From Rhodococcus sp. (in: high G+C Gram-positive bacteria) (GTDB taxonomy: Bacteria; Actinomycetota; Actinomycetes; Mycobacteriales; Mycobacteriaceae), in the NCBI GenBank assembly GCA_012514505.1, contig JAAZAD010000179.1:1-32763 (forward strand): DNA of 32,763 nucleotides, written 5' to 3'. The notes beneath the pieces were generated by a model that did no database searches, was not told the origin of the DNA, and saw only the letters and a list, made by a program, of their open reading frames with translations. This document shows positions 1 to 7,760 of this stretch, in pieces. Numbering within the stretch: position 1 is the first letter of the stretch; every line of letters begins with the position of its first letter. Made by a program: the position numbers and the translations under genes.

Positions 1-577
1 ATTCCTGACCGTGCTGCGCCATCCGCAATTCGATCAGGGACGACACACTGCCGGGAATCTGAAGTTCACCCGTCCACCGGTGCTCTTCTTGGATCAGATC
101 CTTGTTGGTCGAGTGAGCTGTGAGGCCGAGGGGGCGCGTGTGGGGGACAGCCATCGGAATGGCGCTCAACCCGATGGTGCGGCGAACGTCGAGCTGTTCG
201 GCCAGCAATCGCACCGCCGTCGTGAACCGTTCCCACCGCAGATCGGGTTCGAGACCTGCCAGCAACAGGAACGGGGTGCCGTTCGTGTCCTTCAGCGCGT
301 ACAGGTTCAGTTCCGGCTGCTCGTAGTCCGAAAAATGGTCGGCCTTGAACGTCATGGTCGGGCGGCGTGACCGGTAATCGATCAACTCGTCGATCGCGAA
401 CGATGCGACCAGTTCGGATTCGAGGCTGTCTCGGAGGTGCTGTGTGGCGAGACGCACTGCGTGCCCGGCATCGGAGAAACCCTCCAGGCCGTGAACCAAC
501 ACGGGGCCGAGGCCATCGGCGGATGCCAGCTGCGGCGCCGGAAACTCCAGCTCGTACATCTTCGACTGCTCGGTCAT
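1..577 (-). CDS. PAC2 family protein (Rv2714/Rv2125-like), 3' end outside window
   Basis: The minus-strand frame is open from ATG at 577 to the window edge, so about 192 residues are seen and the C-terminus is missing. The protein begins MTEQSKMYELEFPAPQL and contains GPVLVHGLEGFSDAGHA, ELVASFAIDELIDYRSRRP and LLLAGLEPDLRWERF, which I recognise as the actinobacterial PAC2 (proteasome assembly chaperone fold) family, duplicated in mycobacteria as Rv2714 and Rv2125. Linkage to ideR and sigB suggests the Rv2714 copy. The start is supported by AGGGG seven bases upstream. The biochemical role is not established to my knowledge; the fold suggests a protein-protein interaction function. It is divergent from the formaldehyde dehydrogenase gene across 289 bp. 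Confidence 0.88.
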   Translation of the reverse strand, partial: MTEQSKMYELEFPAPQLASADGLGPVLVHGLEGFSDAGHAVRLATQHLRDSLESELVASFAIDELIDYRSRRPTMTFKADHFSDYEQPELNLYALKDTNGTPFLLLAGLEPDLRWERFTTAVRLLAEQLDVRRTIGLSAIPMAVPHTRPLGLTAHSTNKDLIQEEHRWTGELQIPGSVSSLIELRMAQHGQE

Positions 578-866
578 CGCAGGCCCCTATCTGTCCGTGT
601 CTGCTGTCCAGTGTCCCCTACACCCCTGCCGTATCGAAAGTTCGGTCCCGGGGCCGCCGACCGCATGGCCGGCCACTCTCGTGTGCAACGCGTCGGCTGC
701 CCTCGGTAATTCCCCGGGACGCGCCCTTTTGCTGTTCGCTCAGAGCGAGATGCACAGGTGATGTGTGGCAATGTGGGAACCTGGCGAACAGCGGATCGAT
801 TGCGTGTTCGACGGTGAGTTCGACCGGTGAATTCGCAGGACACAGAACCAAACGGCGGAGGTAAGC
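578..866. other. Divergent intergenic region between PAC2 gene and mscR
   Basis: These 289 bp hold the outward promoters of two divergent genes. The only clear signal is the strong Shine-Dalgarno GGAGGT at 857-862 for the plus-strand gene. A GGGAAC at 775-780 resembles an oxidative-stress ECF -35 element, but no convincing -10 follows at the right distance. I see no structured RNA, gene or long repeat here. Confidence 0.5.
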
Positions 867-1952
867 ATGTCGCAGGACGTTCGTGCAGTGGTAGCGAAAT
901 CGAAAGGTGCGCCCGTCACCATCGAGACCGTCACCATTCCCGACCCCGGGCCGGGTGAAGTGGTCGTCGACATCGCGGCATGCGGCGTTTGTCACACCGA
1001 CCTGCATTACCGGGAAGGCGGGATCAACGACGAATTTCCGTTCCTGCTGGGACACGAGGCCGCCGGCATCGTCGAACAGGTCGGCCCGGACGTGGATCAC
1101 GTCGCGGTGGGCGACTTCGTGGTGCTCAACTGGCGCGCGGTCTGCGGAAGCTGCCGTGCGTGCAAACGTGGCCGGCCCCAATACTGTTTCGACACCTTCA
1201 ACGCGAGCCAGAAGATGACACTGTCCGACGGCACCGAACTCACACCTGCACTGGGCATCGGAGCTTTCGCCGAGAAGACACTCGTCCACCAAGGGCAGTG
1301 CACCAAGGTGTCGCCGGACGCCGATCCCGCTGTCGTCGGGCTCCTCGGGTGCGGTGTGATGGCGGGTCTGGGCGCGGCGATGAACACCGGAAACGTCGGA
1401 CGCGGTGACTCCGTTGCGGTCATCGGTTGCGGTGGGGTCGGCGATGCCGCTGTTGCCGGCGCTCGCCTCGCCGGAGCATCGACCATCATCGGCATAGACA
1501 TGGACCCAGGAAAGCTCGAGTGGGCCAAAGACCTGGGCGCCACCCACACGATCGACGCGACACAGAGCGACGTGGTCGAGGCTGTGCGCGAACTCACCGG
1601 CGGCTTCGGCGCCGATGTGGTGATCGACGCCGTAGGCCGTCCCGAGACCTGGAAGCAGGCGTTCTACGCCCGCGATCTGGCCGGAACAGTGGTGCTGGTG
1701 GGAGTCCCCACCCCGGACATGACCCTCGAGATGCCGCTCATCGACTTCTTCAGCCACGGCGGATCTCTGAAGTCGTCCTGGTACGGCGATTGCCTGCCCG
1801 AGCGTGATTTCCCGATGCTGGTAGACCTCTACCAGCAAGGACGTCTGCCCCTCGACAAATTCGTCACCGAACGCATCGGGCTGGACGAAGTGGAAGCAGC
1901 GTTCACCACGATGAGCGAAGGCAAGGTTCTGCGTTCGGTGGTGGTCCTGTGA
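867..1952 (+). CDS. mscR: S-(hydroxymethyl)mycothiol dehydrogenase (mycothiol-dependent formaldehyde dehydrogenase)
   Basis: A 361-residue zinc-dependent medium-chain alcohol dehydrogenase. The catalytic zinc site is seen at C42 (ACGVCHTD) and H63-E64 (GHEAAG). The structural zinc lobe has C93, C96, C99 and C107. The NAD-binding glycine motif GCGGVG lies near residue 190. The overall sequence matches the actinobacterial MscR/AdhE2 group (Rv2259-like), which oxidises the spontaneous adduct of formaldehyde and mycothiol using NAD and can also reduce S-nitrosomycothiol. GGAGGT four bases before ATG fixes the start. The stop overlaps the GTG start of the next gene by four bases, so translation is probably coupled. 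The enzyme is cytosolic. The exact substrate assignment is from family knowledge, not from the sequence alone. Confidence 0.9.
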   Translation: MSQDVRAVVAKSKGAPVTIETVTIPDPGPGEVVVDIAACGVCHTDLHYREGGINDEFPFLLGHEAAGIVEQVGPDVDHVAVGDFVVLNWRAVCGSCRACKRGRPQYCFDTFNASQKMTLSDGTELTPALGIGAFAEKTLVHQGQCTKVSPDADPAVVGLLGCGVMAGLGAAMNTGNVGRGDSVAVIGCGGVGDAAVAGARLAGASTIIGIDMDPGKLEWAKDLGATHTIDATQSDVVEAVRELTGGFGADVVIDAVGRPETWKQAFYARDLAGTVVLVGVPTPDMTLEMPLIDFFSHGGSLKSSWYGDCLPERDFPMLVDLYQQGRLPLDKFVTERIGLDEVEAAFTTMSEGKVLRSVVVL

Positions 1953-2575
1953 CCCTGCGGATCGAACAAGTTGTCACCTCCGGGACCTTCAGCCTCGACG
2001 GCGGTACGTGGGATGTGGACAACAACGTGTGGATCATCGGTGACGACAACGAGGTCGTCGTCGTGGATGCTGCCCACACCTCGGCGCCCATCGTCGACGC
2101 CGTCGCAGGGCGCACGGTCCGGGCGCTCGTCTGCACACACGGCCACGACGACCACGTCACAGTCGCCCCGGAGCTGTCGGCGGCGTTCGACACCCCGATC
2201 TTTCTGCACCCCGGTGACGACGTTCTGTGGCGGCAGACGCACCCGGACGTGACGTACCGCGACCTCGAAGACGGACAGCGGATCTCGGTGGCCGGTACCG
2301 ATGTTCAGGTGATCCACACCCCCGGCCACTCGCCGGGGTCGGTGTGCCTGTATCTCCCGGAGGCCGGCGAGATCTTCAGCGGAGACACGCTCTTCGAAGG
2401 GGGGCCTGGCGCCACAGGCCGCTCGTACTCCGACTTTCCCACCATCATCGAGTCCATCCGATCTCGGTTGCTCGAGCTGCCCGGCGACACGACCGTCCAC
2501 ACCGGACACGGCCCTGCCACCCGGATCGGTGCGGAATCGCCACACCTGGAAGAGTGGATTGCCCGCGGACACTGA
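1949..2575 (+). CDS. MBL-fold metallo-hydrolase coupled to mscR
   Basis: A 208-residue metallo-beta-lactamase-fold protein of glyoxalase II type. The metal-binding signature HxHxDH is H64-G-H66-D-D68-H69 (THGHDDHV). Later ligands are the His of HTPGHSPGS, the Asp of FSGDTLF and the His of VHTGHGPAT, so the two-metal site looks complete. It starts at GTG 1949 inside the mscR stop (GTGA overlap). The same pairing exists in mycobacteria (Rv2259-Rv2260 as I recall). A reasonable inference is that it hydrolyses the S-formylmycothiol made by the dehydrogenase, or another mycothiol thioester, completing formaldehyde conversion to formate. The substrate is not demonstrated by the sequence. Confidence 0.85.
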   Translation: MTLRIEQVVTSGTFSLDGGTWDVDNNVWIIGDDNEVVVVDAAHTSAPIVDAVAGRTVRALVCTHGHDDHVTVAPELSAAFDTPIFLHPGDDVLWRQTHPDVTYRDLEDGQRISVAGTDVQVIHTPGHSPGSVCLYLPEAGEIFSGDTLFEGGPGATGRSYSDFPTIIESIRSRLLELPGDTTVHTGHGPATRIGAESPHLEEWIARGH

Positions 2576-2620
2576 CCGCATTCTTCCCGCTTGTTCGAAT
2601 GGCTTACGACAGGAGAGCGC

Positions 2621-3301
2621 GTGGCGAACAGCCGTCGGACATCCATTGGTGCTGTGTGTTTGGCAGCCGGGTTGTTCACCATCCCTCTTGTCTCCTGTTC
2701 AACCACCGTCGACGGGCACGCCCGGCCGGAACAGCTCGTGGATCTGTCGAAACTGCTGTTGGCCCCGGCCGAGTTCCCGGAGGGTTTCGATGCAGTCGTA
2801 CTACCGCCCCAGGCAGTGTCGGTTGCTGCGCCGGATCTGACCGGTGTGCCGCAGAACGCTGCCGTGGAGCCGTCGGGATGTACTCCACCGCAACAGGATT
2901 ACGGACCGGTCACCACGGCCATGGCAGTGGGGACCGACAACGACACACGTGCAACGATCAGTGTCGAACTGACCAGGTCACAGGCCACCGTGGACGAACT
3001 CGAAGATCAAGCGATCGAGTGTGGCCGCTTCGCCGTCACGTCGAGCGGCACCGAATCGACAGTGACAACGCAGGTGATGCCGCCACCTCCGATCGATGCC
3101 GACGACACACTTGCGCTGCGTCGTACGGTCCAGTCGGGAGGCGGCAGAGAAGCTGTCGTGCAATCGATGACGACGTTGATCGCCTCGATCGGTGACGTGC
3201 GTGTTGCGGCGACCATGATGTCGTTCGGCCCCTCGCGACCGAACCTGGCCCCGCTGGACGAGACGTTCGTTTCCGCCGTTCAGAAGGTGCAACGCTCCTG
3301 A
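2621..3301 (+). CDS. Putative secreted lipoprotein of unknown function
   Basis: I chose GTG at 2621 because AGGAGA lies at 2611-2616; a longer frame from TTG at 2591 has no ribosome site. The resulting 226-residue protein has a basic N-terminus (MANSRRTS), a hydrophobic stretch and a lipobox LVSC with the lipidated cysteine at C26, so it should be anchored to the outer face of the cytoplasmic membrane. The mature part has three further cysteines at most (SGCTPP, IECGRF), which could form one disulfide. It loosely resembles the extracellular sensor-type lipoproteins common in mycobacteria and rhodococci, but I cannot name the family with confidence. It follows the MBL gene by 45 bp on the same strand and could be cotranscribed. 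No function is assigned. Confidence 0.8.
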   Translation: MANSRRTSIGAVCLAAGLFTIPLVSCSTTVDGHARPEQLVDLSKLLLAPAEFPEGFDAVVLPPQAVSVAAPDLTGVPQNAAVEPSGCTPPQQDYGPVTTAMAVGTDNDTRATISVELTRSQATVDELEDQAIECGRFAVTSSGTESTVTTQVMPPPPIDADDTLALRRTVQSGGGREAVVQSMTTLIASIGDVRVAATMMSFGPSRPNLAPLDETFVSAVQKVQRS

Positions 3302-3483
3302 TTCGTGAGCGAGGGCCGGGTGCATGCCACGCTAGCGCACCGGTCCGACACCTTCCCTGGAATGTGAACGCTGTACCCGGGTGGCCATGCTGGTTCCTCA
3401 CAACCGCAGCCTGATTCCCCAGGACGGTTTTTTCGTGGCTTTCGGGAGATTTCGCGGCGGTGGCGGCAGGCACAGTTCTCGTC

Positions 3484-4626
3484 ATGACAACCTCAGCGTC
3501 TTCGCACGGATCCACATCCGACTCCTCGAGCGCGTTCGGTCGAATCGCACACACCACGGTTCGGCTGTCCGAACCCGGCGACCTGATCGCCGCCATACCT
3601 GCACTGCTGGGATTCACACCAACGAGATCGATCGTCGCGATCTGCCTCTCGGGTGAGACCCGGCCCACGCTCGGCGCGGTGATGCGTCACGATCTGATTC
3701 TCGGTGAGGGCCACGGACTCTCGGACGTCATGCGGATGGCGGTGGATCAGTTCGCCACCGTGTGTGGTCGTGATGGTGCATCCGGGATGCTCGTCGTCTT
3801 CGTCGACGACCGACTCGGGTCCGAACGGCACCGGTCATCAGTGGTCGACGTGGTCGAGTATCTAGAAGATGCGGTGAATCGTCAGGGGGTCGAACTGATC
3901 GATTCCTATCTGACTGCACAGATCAGGGAAGGGTGTGAGTGGTTCAGCCTGTTGCCGGACGGAGAAAGTGGTCGACAGTCCGATCCCGTGGCATCGCGCG
4001 TCGCCCTCGCACAAGTACTGGGAGGCAGGGTGATCCGCGGCTCCCGCCGAGAACTCGAGCAGTTGGTCGAGGTGGACCCCACCGTGAACAGCGTCCGCAT
4101 CGGGGCACTCATCGATCAGGCCTACGACGGCTCCACGGGTTCGCGTGACCTCGAGTCGGAGCGGAACGACCCCCACAGCGGTCATCGTCGGGAACTGGCA
4201 TTCGTACTCGACGAGATCGCCGAGCTTGCGTCGGGTCACGACCCTCATCCGGAGACGAGCGCCCAGCTGGCGTTGGCCCTCGCCAATGTGACTGTGCGGG
4301 ACTGTTTGCTGGCTCTGGCAGTGGGCGATCGTGCCGAAGCCGCGGAGAGCATGTGGATGCTGTTGTGCAGGAGGTTGCCCGATCCCGAACGGGCGGGCCC
4401 CGCATCCCTCCTCGGGTTCAGCGCCTACGTGCGAGGGGATGGGCCACTGGCCGGCGTTGCATTGGCCGCGGCGCTCGATTCGGATCCCGACCACAACCTG
4501 GCACGAATGCTCGACGTTGCACTGCAGTCGGGGGTTCGGCCGACCGTGGTGCGTGAATTGGCGGACGTCGGATTCGGGTGTGCACGCACACTCGGTGTCC
4601 AGTTGCCCCCGCCTACGGACGTGTGA
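3484..4626 (+). CDS. DUF4192 domain-containing protein
   Basis: A 380-residue protein with the features of the actinobacterial DUF4192 family: an early LSEPGDLIAAIPALLGF segment followed by SIVAICLS, a central VLVVFVDDRLG-like strand, and a C-terminal alanine-rich helical part (AESMWMLLCRRLPDPERA, GVALAAALDSDPDHNLARML) with the look of helical repeats. The start is set at ATG 3484; a longer frame from 3460 is possible but has no better signal. There is no clear Shine-Dalgarno, and CACAGT ends seven bases before the ATG, which could be a -10 for a leaderless message. No transmembrane segment or signal peptide is seen. Its function is unknown. It converges on galE with only six bases between stops. 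Confidence 0.83.
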   Translation: MTTSASSHGSTSDSSSAFGRIAHTTVRLSEPGDLIAAIPALLGFTPTRSIVAICLSGETRPTLGAVMRHDLILGEGHGLSDVMRMAVDQFATVCGRDGASGMLVVFVDDRLGSERHRSSVVDVVEYLEDAVNRQGVELIDSYLTAQIREGCEWFSLLPDGESGRQSDPVASRVALAQVLGGRVIRGSRRELEQLVEVDPTVNSVRIGALIDQAYDGSTGSRDLESERNDPHSGHRRELAFVLDEIAELASGHDPHPETSAQLALALANVTVRDCLLALAVGDRAEAAESMWMLLCRRLPDPERAGPASLLGFSAYVRGDGPLAGVALAAALDSDPDHNLARMLDVALQSGVRPTVVRELADVGFGCARTLGVQLPPPTDV

Positions 4627-4632
4627 GCGGGA

Positions 4633-5628
4633 TCAGGACCGTGCAGCGTGTGAACGATCTCCGAGAGCCTGAAGGTAGATCCATGCGTCGGCCACGATCT
4701 CGTCGAGGTCGGTGTGCTTGGGTTCCCACCCCAGCTCGTCGATGGCGAGTTCGCTCGACGCGATCAGCACTGCCGGATCGCCGGCACGTCGGGGCGCGTC
4801 CTCCACTGCGATGGGCAGACCGGTGACCCGCTCGCACGCCGAAATGACTTCGCGAACACTGAAACCGGCGCCGCTGCCGAGGTTGTAGATGCGGTGGCGA
4901 CCGGGAACCGATGACTCCAACGCCAACAGGTGGGCATGGGCGAGGTCGAGAACATGGATGTAATCGCGGATCGCTGTTCCATCCGATGTGGGCCAATCGG
5001 TTCCGAAGACGGAAATCTTGTCGCGTTGACCCAGCGCGACCTGAAGCACGAGGGGGATGAGGTGCGTTTCCACCACTCGGTTCTCGCCGGCCGCCTTGTA
5101 GGCGCCGGCCACATTGAAGTACCGCAGACTTGTTGCGGCAAGCGAATGTGCGACCGAGTACGACGTGATGGCGTGGTCGATCGCAAGCTTCGTCGCCCCG
5201 TACGGATTGGTGGGACGTGTCGGGTCCGCCTCGGTGATCGGGGATCGTTCAGGCTCCCCATACGTGGCCGCGGTGGACGAGAAGACCAACCGCGGCGTGC
5301 CCGAATTCCGGATGGCTTCGAGCAATCGCAGTGTGGTGACGACGTTGCCCTGCCAATACTTCTCCGGCTTCTCCACCGACTCGCCGACGAGCGATTGGGC
5401 GGCGAAGTGGAGCACCCCGTCGAAACCGGCGGAGCTCTCCGCTGTCCCCAGCACGGAGTCGGCAAGCTCGGCGATATCTCCCTCGATGAACTCGGCACCG
5501 GCGGGCACTGCATCGAGATTGCCGGTGGACAGATCGTCCACCACGACGACCTCGTGCCCACGTTCCAGAAGCACTGTGGCGCAGACGCTACCCACGTAAC
5601 CGGCTCCGCCGGTGACCAGAAGTTTCAT
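4633..5628 (-). CDS. galE: UDP-glucose 4-epimerase
   Basis: A 331-residue short-chain dehydrogenase/reductase. The NAD-binding glycine motif TGGAGYVGS is at residues 6-14 and DDLSTGN at 31-37. The catalytic triad is visible as S117/S118 in [11 protein letters not shown] with Y143 and K147 in NPYGATK. The C-terminal [20 protein letters not shown] and [11 protein letters not shown] motifs are typical of GalE. It interconverts UDP-glucose and UDP-galactose, supplying galactose for arabinogalactan in mycolic-acid bacteria. It starts three bases after the ideR stop on the same strand, with AAGG about seven bases before ATG, so it is likely translated from the ideR message. The dtxR/ideR-galE linkage is also known in corynebacteria. 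Confidence 0.95.
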   Translation of the reverse strand: MKLLVTGGAGYVGSVCATVLLERGHEVVVVDDLSTGNLDAVPAGAEFIEGDIAELADSVLGTAESSAGFDGVLHFAAQSLVGESVEKPEKYWQGNVVTTLRLLEAIRNSGTPRLVFSSTAATYGEPERSPITEADPTRPTNPYGATKLAIDHAITSYSVAHSLAATSLRYFNVAGAYKAAGENRVVETHLIPLVLQVALGQRDKISVFGTDWPTSDGTAIRDYIHVLDLAHAHLLALESSVPGRHRIYNLGSGAGFSVREVISACERVTGLPIAVEDAPRRAGDPAVLIASSELAIDELGWEPKHTDLDEIVADAWIYLQALGDRSHAARS

Positions 5629-5631
5629 CGA

Positions 5632-6324
5632 TCAGCCTTGAACCCGCTTGACCTGAACCGCGTGCGCCATCTCCTCCGGAAGGTCGACGGCATCGTGACC
5701 TGGCACGGTGATCGTCACGGTGCCGGGCCGCGTTTCGACTGTGACACGGGCGTCGGGAACAACACCGGCTTCGCGAAGCTGCGAAATGATGTCCGGATCC
5801 GACTGGACGTGTTCGGCGAGCCGTCGAACGACCACCGCGGTGGGTTTTCCGGCAGGAACCTCGGTGAGACGGATCAGTGTTTCCGTCTGCGTGGCGCCCT
5901 GCTCGAGTCCGAGTTGATCCAGTCCGGGAATCGGATTTCCGTAGGGGGACGTCGTTGGATTGTTGAGGACGACGACGAGACGACGCTCGACCTCCTCGCT
6001 CATGACGTGTTCCCAGCGGCATGCTTCGGCGTGGACTTCTTCCCACTTGAGGCCGATGACGTCGACCAGGAGGCGTTCGGCCAACCGGTGCTTGCGCATG
6101 ACAGATACGGCCAGTTCACGGCCTTTTTCGGTCAGTTCGAGGTGGCGGTCACCCGCCACCAGGAGCAGCCCGTCGCGCTCCATTCGGGCCACCGTCTGGC
6201 TGACGGTGGGACCGCTTTGTTCGAGTCGTTCGGCGATACGTGCCCGCAGCGGAACGACGCCCTCTTCCTCGAGGTCGTAGATCGTTCGGAGATACATCTC
6301 CGTGGTGTCGACCAGATCCTTCAC
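5632..6324 (-). CDS. ideR: Iron-dependent transcriptional repressor IdeR (DtxR family)
   Basis: A 230-residue protein, the usual IdeR length, if GTG 6324 is the start. That start has AAGGGG seven bases upstream, whereas GTG 6330 has almost no spacing. With this start the known metal ligands fall on canonical numbers: H79, E83 and H98 of one iron site, and M10, C102, E105 and H106 of the other. The winged helix (ARIAERLEQSGPTVSQTV) is followed by the dimerisation domain (MRKHRLAERLLVDVIGL, CRWEHVMSEEVERRL) and a C-terminal SH3-like domain. The family represses siderophore and iron-uptake genes and activates storage genes when Fe(II) is bound. It is cotranscribed with galE and divergent from acuC. 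No IdeR box was recognised in this window. Confidence 0.97.
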   Translation of the reverse strand: MKDLVDTTEMYLRTIYDLEEEGVVPLRARIAERLEQSGPTVSQTVARMERDGLLLVAGDRHLELTEKGRELAVSVMRKHRLAERLLVDVIGLKWEEVHAEACRWEHVMSEEVERRLVVVLNNPTTSPYGNPIPGLDQLGLEQGATQTETLIRLTEVPAGKPTAVVVRRLAEHVQSDPDIISQLREAGVVPDARVTVETRPGTVTITVPGHDAVDLPEEMAHAVQVKRVQG

Positions 6325-6476
6325 ACTCACACCCCTTCGTCGTCCGTCAGTCTACCGGGCGCTGGCTGTTCCGGCCGTTCCCCGGGGCAGCGCCGAGTGT
6401 CGAACACGGAACGTGTGGCACGGGGCGGAATTGGCGGTCGCATGTGGTGTTGCTCGCACCGAATCGTTTCGGACAG

Positions 6477-6482
6477 TAGCGT
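6477..6482 (+). promoter_or_regulatory. Putative -10 element for leaderless acuC transcript
   Basis: TAGCGT fits the actinobacterial -10 consensus TANNNT and ends exactly six bases before the acuC ATG, which would place the transcription start on the start codon. No Shine-Dalgarno is present. The -35 region has no clear match. Confidence 0.5.
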
Positions 6483-6488
6483 GAGCGC

Positions 6489-7760
6489 ATGACCGCGTCG
6501 TCCCGACCCGCCGATGGAGCAGCCGGACCCGGATCCGAACACGTTGTGGTGTGGAGTCCCGATTACCTCGGGTATCGCTGGAGTTCGGAGCACCCGATGC
6601 ACCCGGGCCGCCTCGAACTCACCATGGCGCTGTCCGAAAGCCTGGGTCTGCTGTCCGGGACGGAAGTCCTGCGCCCCGAGTCCGCGACGGACGCGGATCT
6701 TCTCCGCATTCACACGCCTGCCTACATCGAAGCGGTGAAGCGGGCCGGTCACTCCGGTCGGCCGGGTATCACCAATGTGGATCCACCCCATGGCCTCGGC
6801 TCCGAAGACAATCCGGTGTTCGAAAGGATGCACGAAGCGAGCGCAACCCTTGCGGGCGGTTCTCTGGCCGCAGCAAAGGAGATCGCGTCGGGCAGAACGA
6901 GGCGTGCCGTGAGCATCGGCGGAGGGATGCACCACGCGATGCCTGATCGTGCGTCGGGATTCTGTGTCTACAACGATGTGGCTGTTGCAATCTCCTGGCT
7001 GTTGGACAACGGTTTCGATCGAATCGCCTACGTCGACGTCGACGCCCATCACGGAGACGGGGTGCAGCACGTGTTTTTGCACGATCCGCGAGTGCTGACC
7101 GTTTCTTTGCACCAGCACCCGGCAACGTTGTGGCCCAACAGTGGGTGGGCCGCCGAGATCGGCGAGGGGCAAGCGGAGGGGACAGTGGTGAATCTGCCGT
7201 TCCTGCCCGGCACCGCGGACAACCTGTGGTTGCGCGGATTTCATGCAGTGGTGCCCGCGGCGGTCGCGGCGTTCCGGCCACAGATCGTGATCAGTCAATG
7301 CGGGGTGGACAGTCATCGCGAAGATCCGCTGGCCGATCTTTCCCTCACCGTGGACGGCCAGCGGGCGGCATTCCTGGCAATGCGCGACCTTGCCGATCGT
7401 TACGCGGAAGGCCGCTGGTTGGCGGTCGGGGGCGGTGGCTACGGACTGGCGCGCGTCGTTCCGAGGGCGTGGACGCATCTGATCGGCGCCGCCCTCGACC
7501 GCGAGATCGAGCCTTCCCGGTCGATCCCCGCGGAGTGGGCGGACAAGGCTCGCACGGTCGTACCCGGCGTCGAATTGCCCACTACGATGGGCGACGGGGG
7601 CGACGTCGACTATGCGCACTGGGATGGTCCCGGCGGTGCGCCGGAAACCGGTGTCCCGGTGGTGGACAGGGCGATCACCCGTGTCGACGCCGCAATCATG
7701 GCGACGCGACGCGCTTGCTTCCCGCTGCTCGGCCTGGACCCGGAGGATCCACGTGACTGA
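6489..7760 (+). CDS. acuC: AcuC-type (class I HDAC family) protein deacetylase
   Basis: A 423-residue arginase/HDAC-fold enzyme. Zinc ligands align as D185 and H187 in DVDAHHGDG and D274 in QCGVDSHRED. The active-site histidine pair H148-H149 (GGGMHHA) and the catalytic-type tyrosine Y318 in GGGGYGL are all present, so it should be active. AcuC removes acetyl groups from lysines; in Bacillus it reactivates acetylated acetyl-CoA synthetase. There is no ribosome site before ATG 6489, but a -10-like hexamer sits six bases upstream, consistent with a leaderless message. Its last codons overlap the start of the adjacent GNAT/acyl-CoA-synthetase-like gene by eight bases. The pair therefore looks like a deacetylase/acetyltransferase operon. 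Confidence 0.9.
   Translation: MTASSRPADGAAGPGSEHVVVWSPDYLGYRWSSEHPMHPGRLELTMALSESLGLLSGTEVLRPESATDADLLRIHTPAYIEAVKRAGHSGRPGITNVDPPHGLGSEDNPVFERMHEASATLAGGSLAAAKEIASGRTRRAVSIGGGMHHAMPDRASGFCVYNDVAVAISWLLDNGFDRIAYVDVDAHHGDGVQHVFLHDPRVLTVSLHQHPATLWPNSGWAAEIGEGQAEGTVVNLPFLPGTADNLWLRGFHAVVPAAVAAFRPQIVISQCGVDSHREDPLADLSLTVDGQRAAFLAMRDLADRYAEGRWLAVGGGGYGLARVVPRAWTHLIGAALDREIEPSRSIPAEWADKARTVVPGVELPTTMGDGGDVDYAHWDGPGGAPETGVPVVDRAITRVDAAIMATRRACFPLLGLDPEDPRD

Noticed and set aside
775-801. GGGAAC upstream of mscR as a SigH/SigR promoter
   Set aside because: At the 18-base distance the sequence is ATTG rather than CGTT, so only the -35 half fits.
618-1838. Long minus-strand open frame opposite mscR
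   Set aside because: It is the antisense shadow of a gene with complete family motifs and has no similarity of its own.
3316-3343. CCGGGTGC...GCACCGG as terminator of the lipoprotein gene
   Set aside because: The stem has a bulge and a loop of about 13 bases with no T-rich tail; too weak to call.
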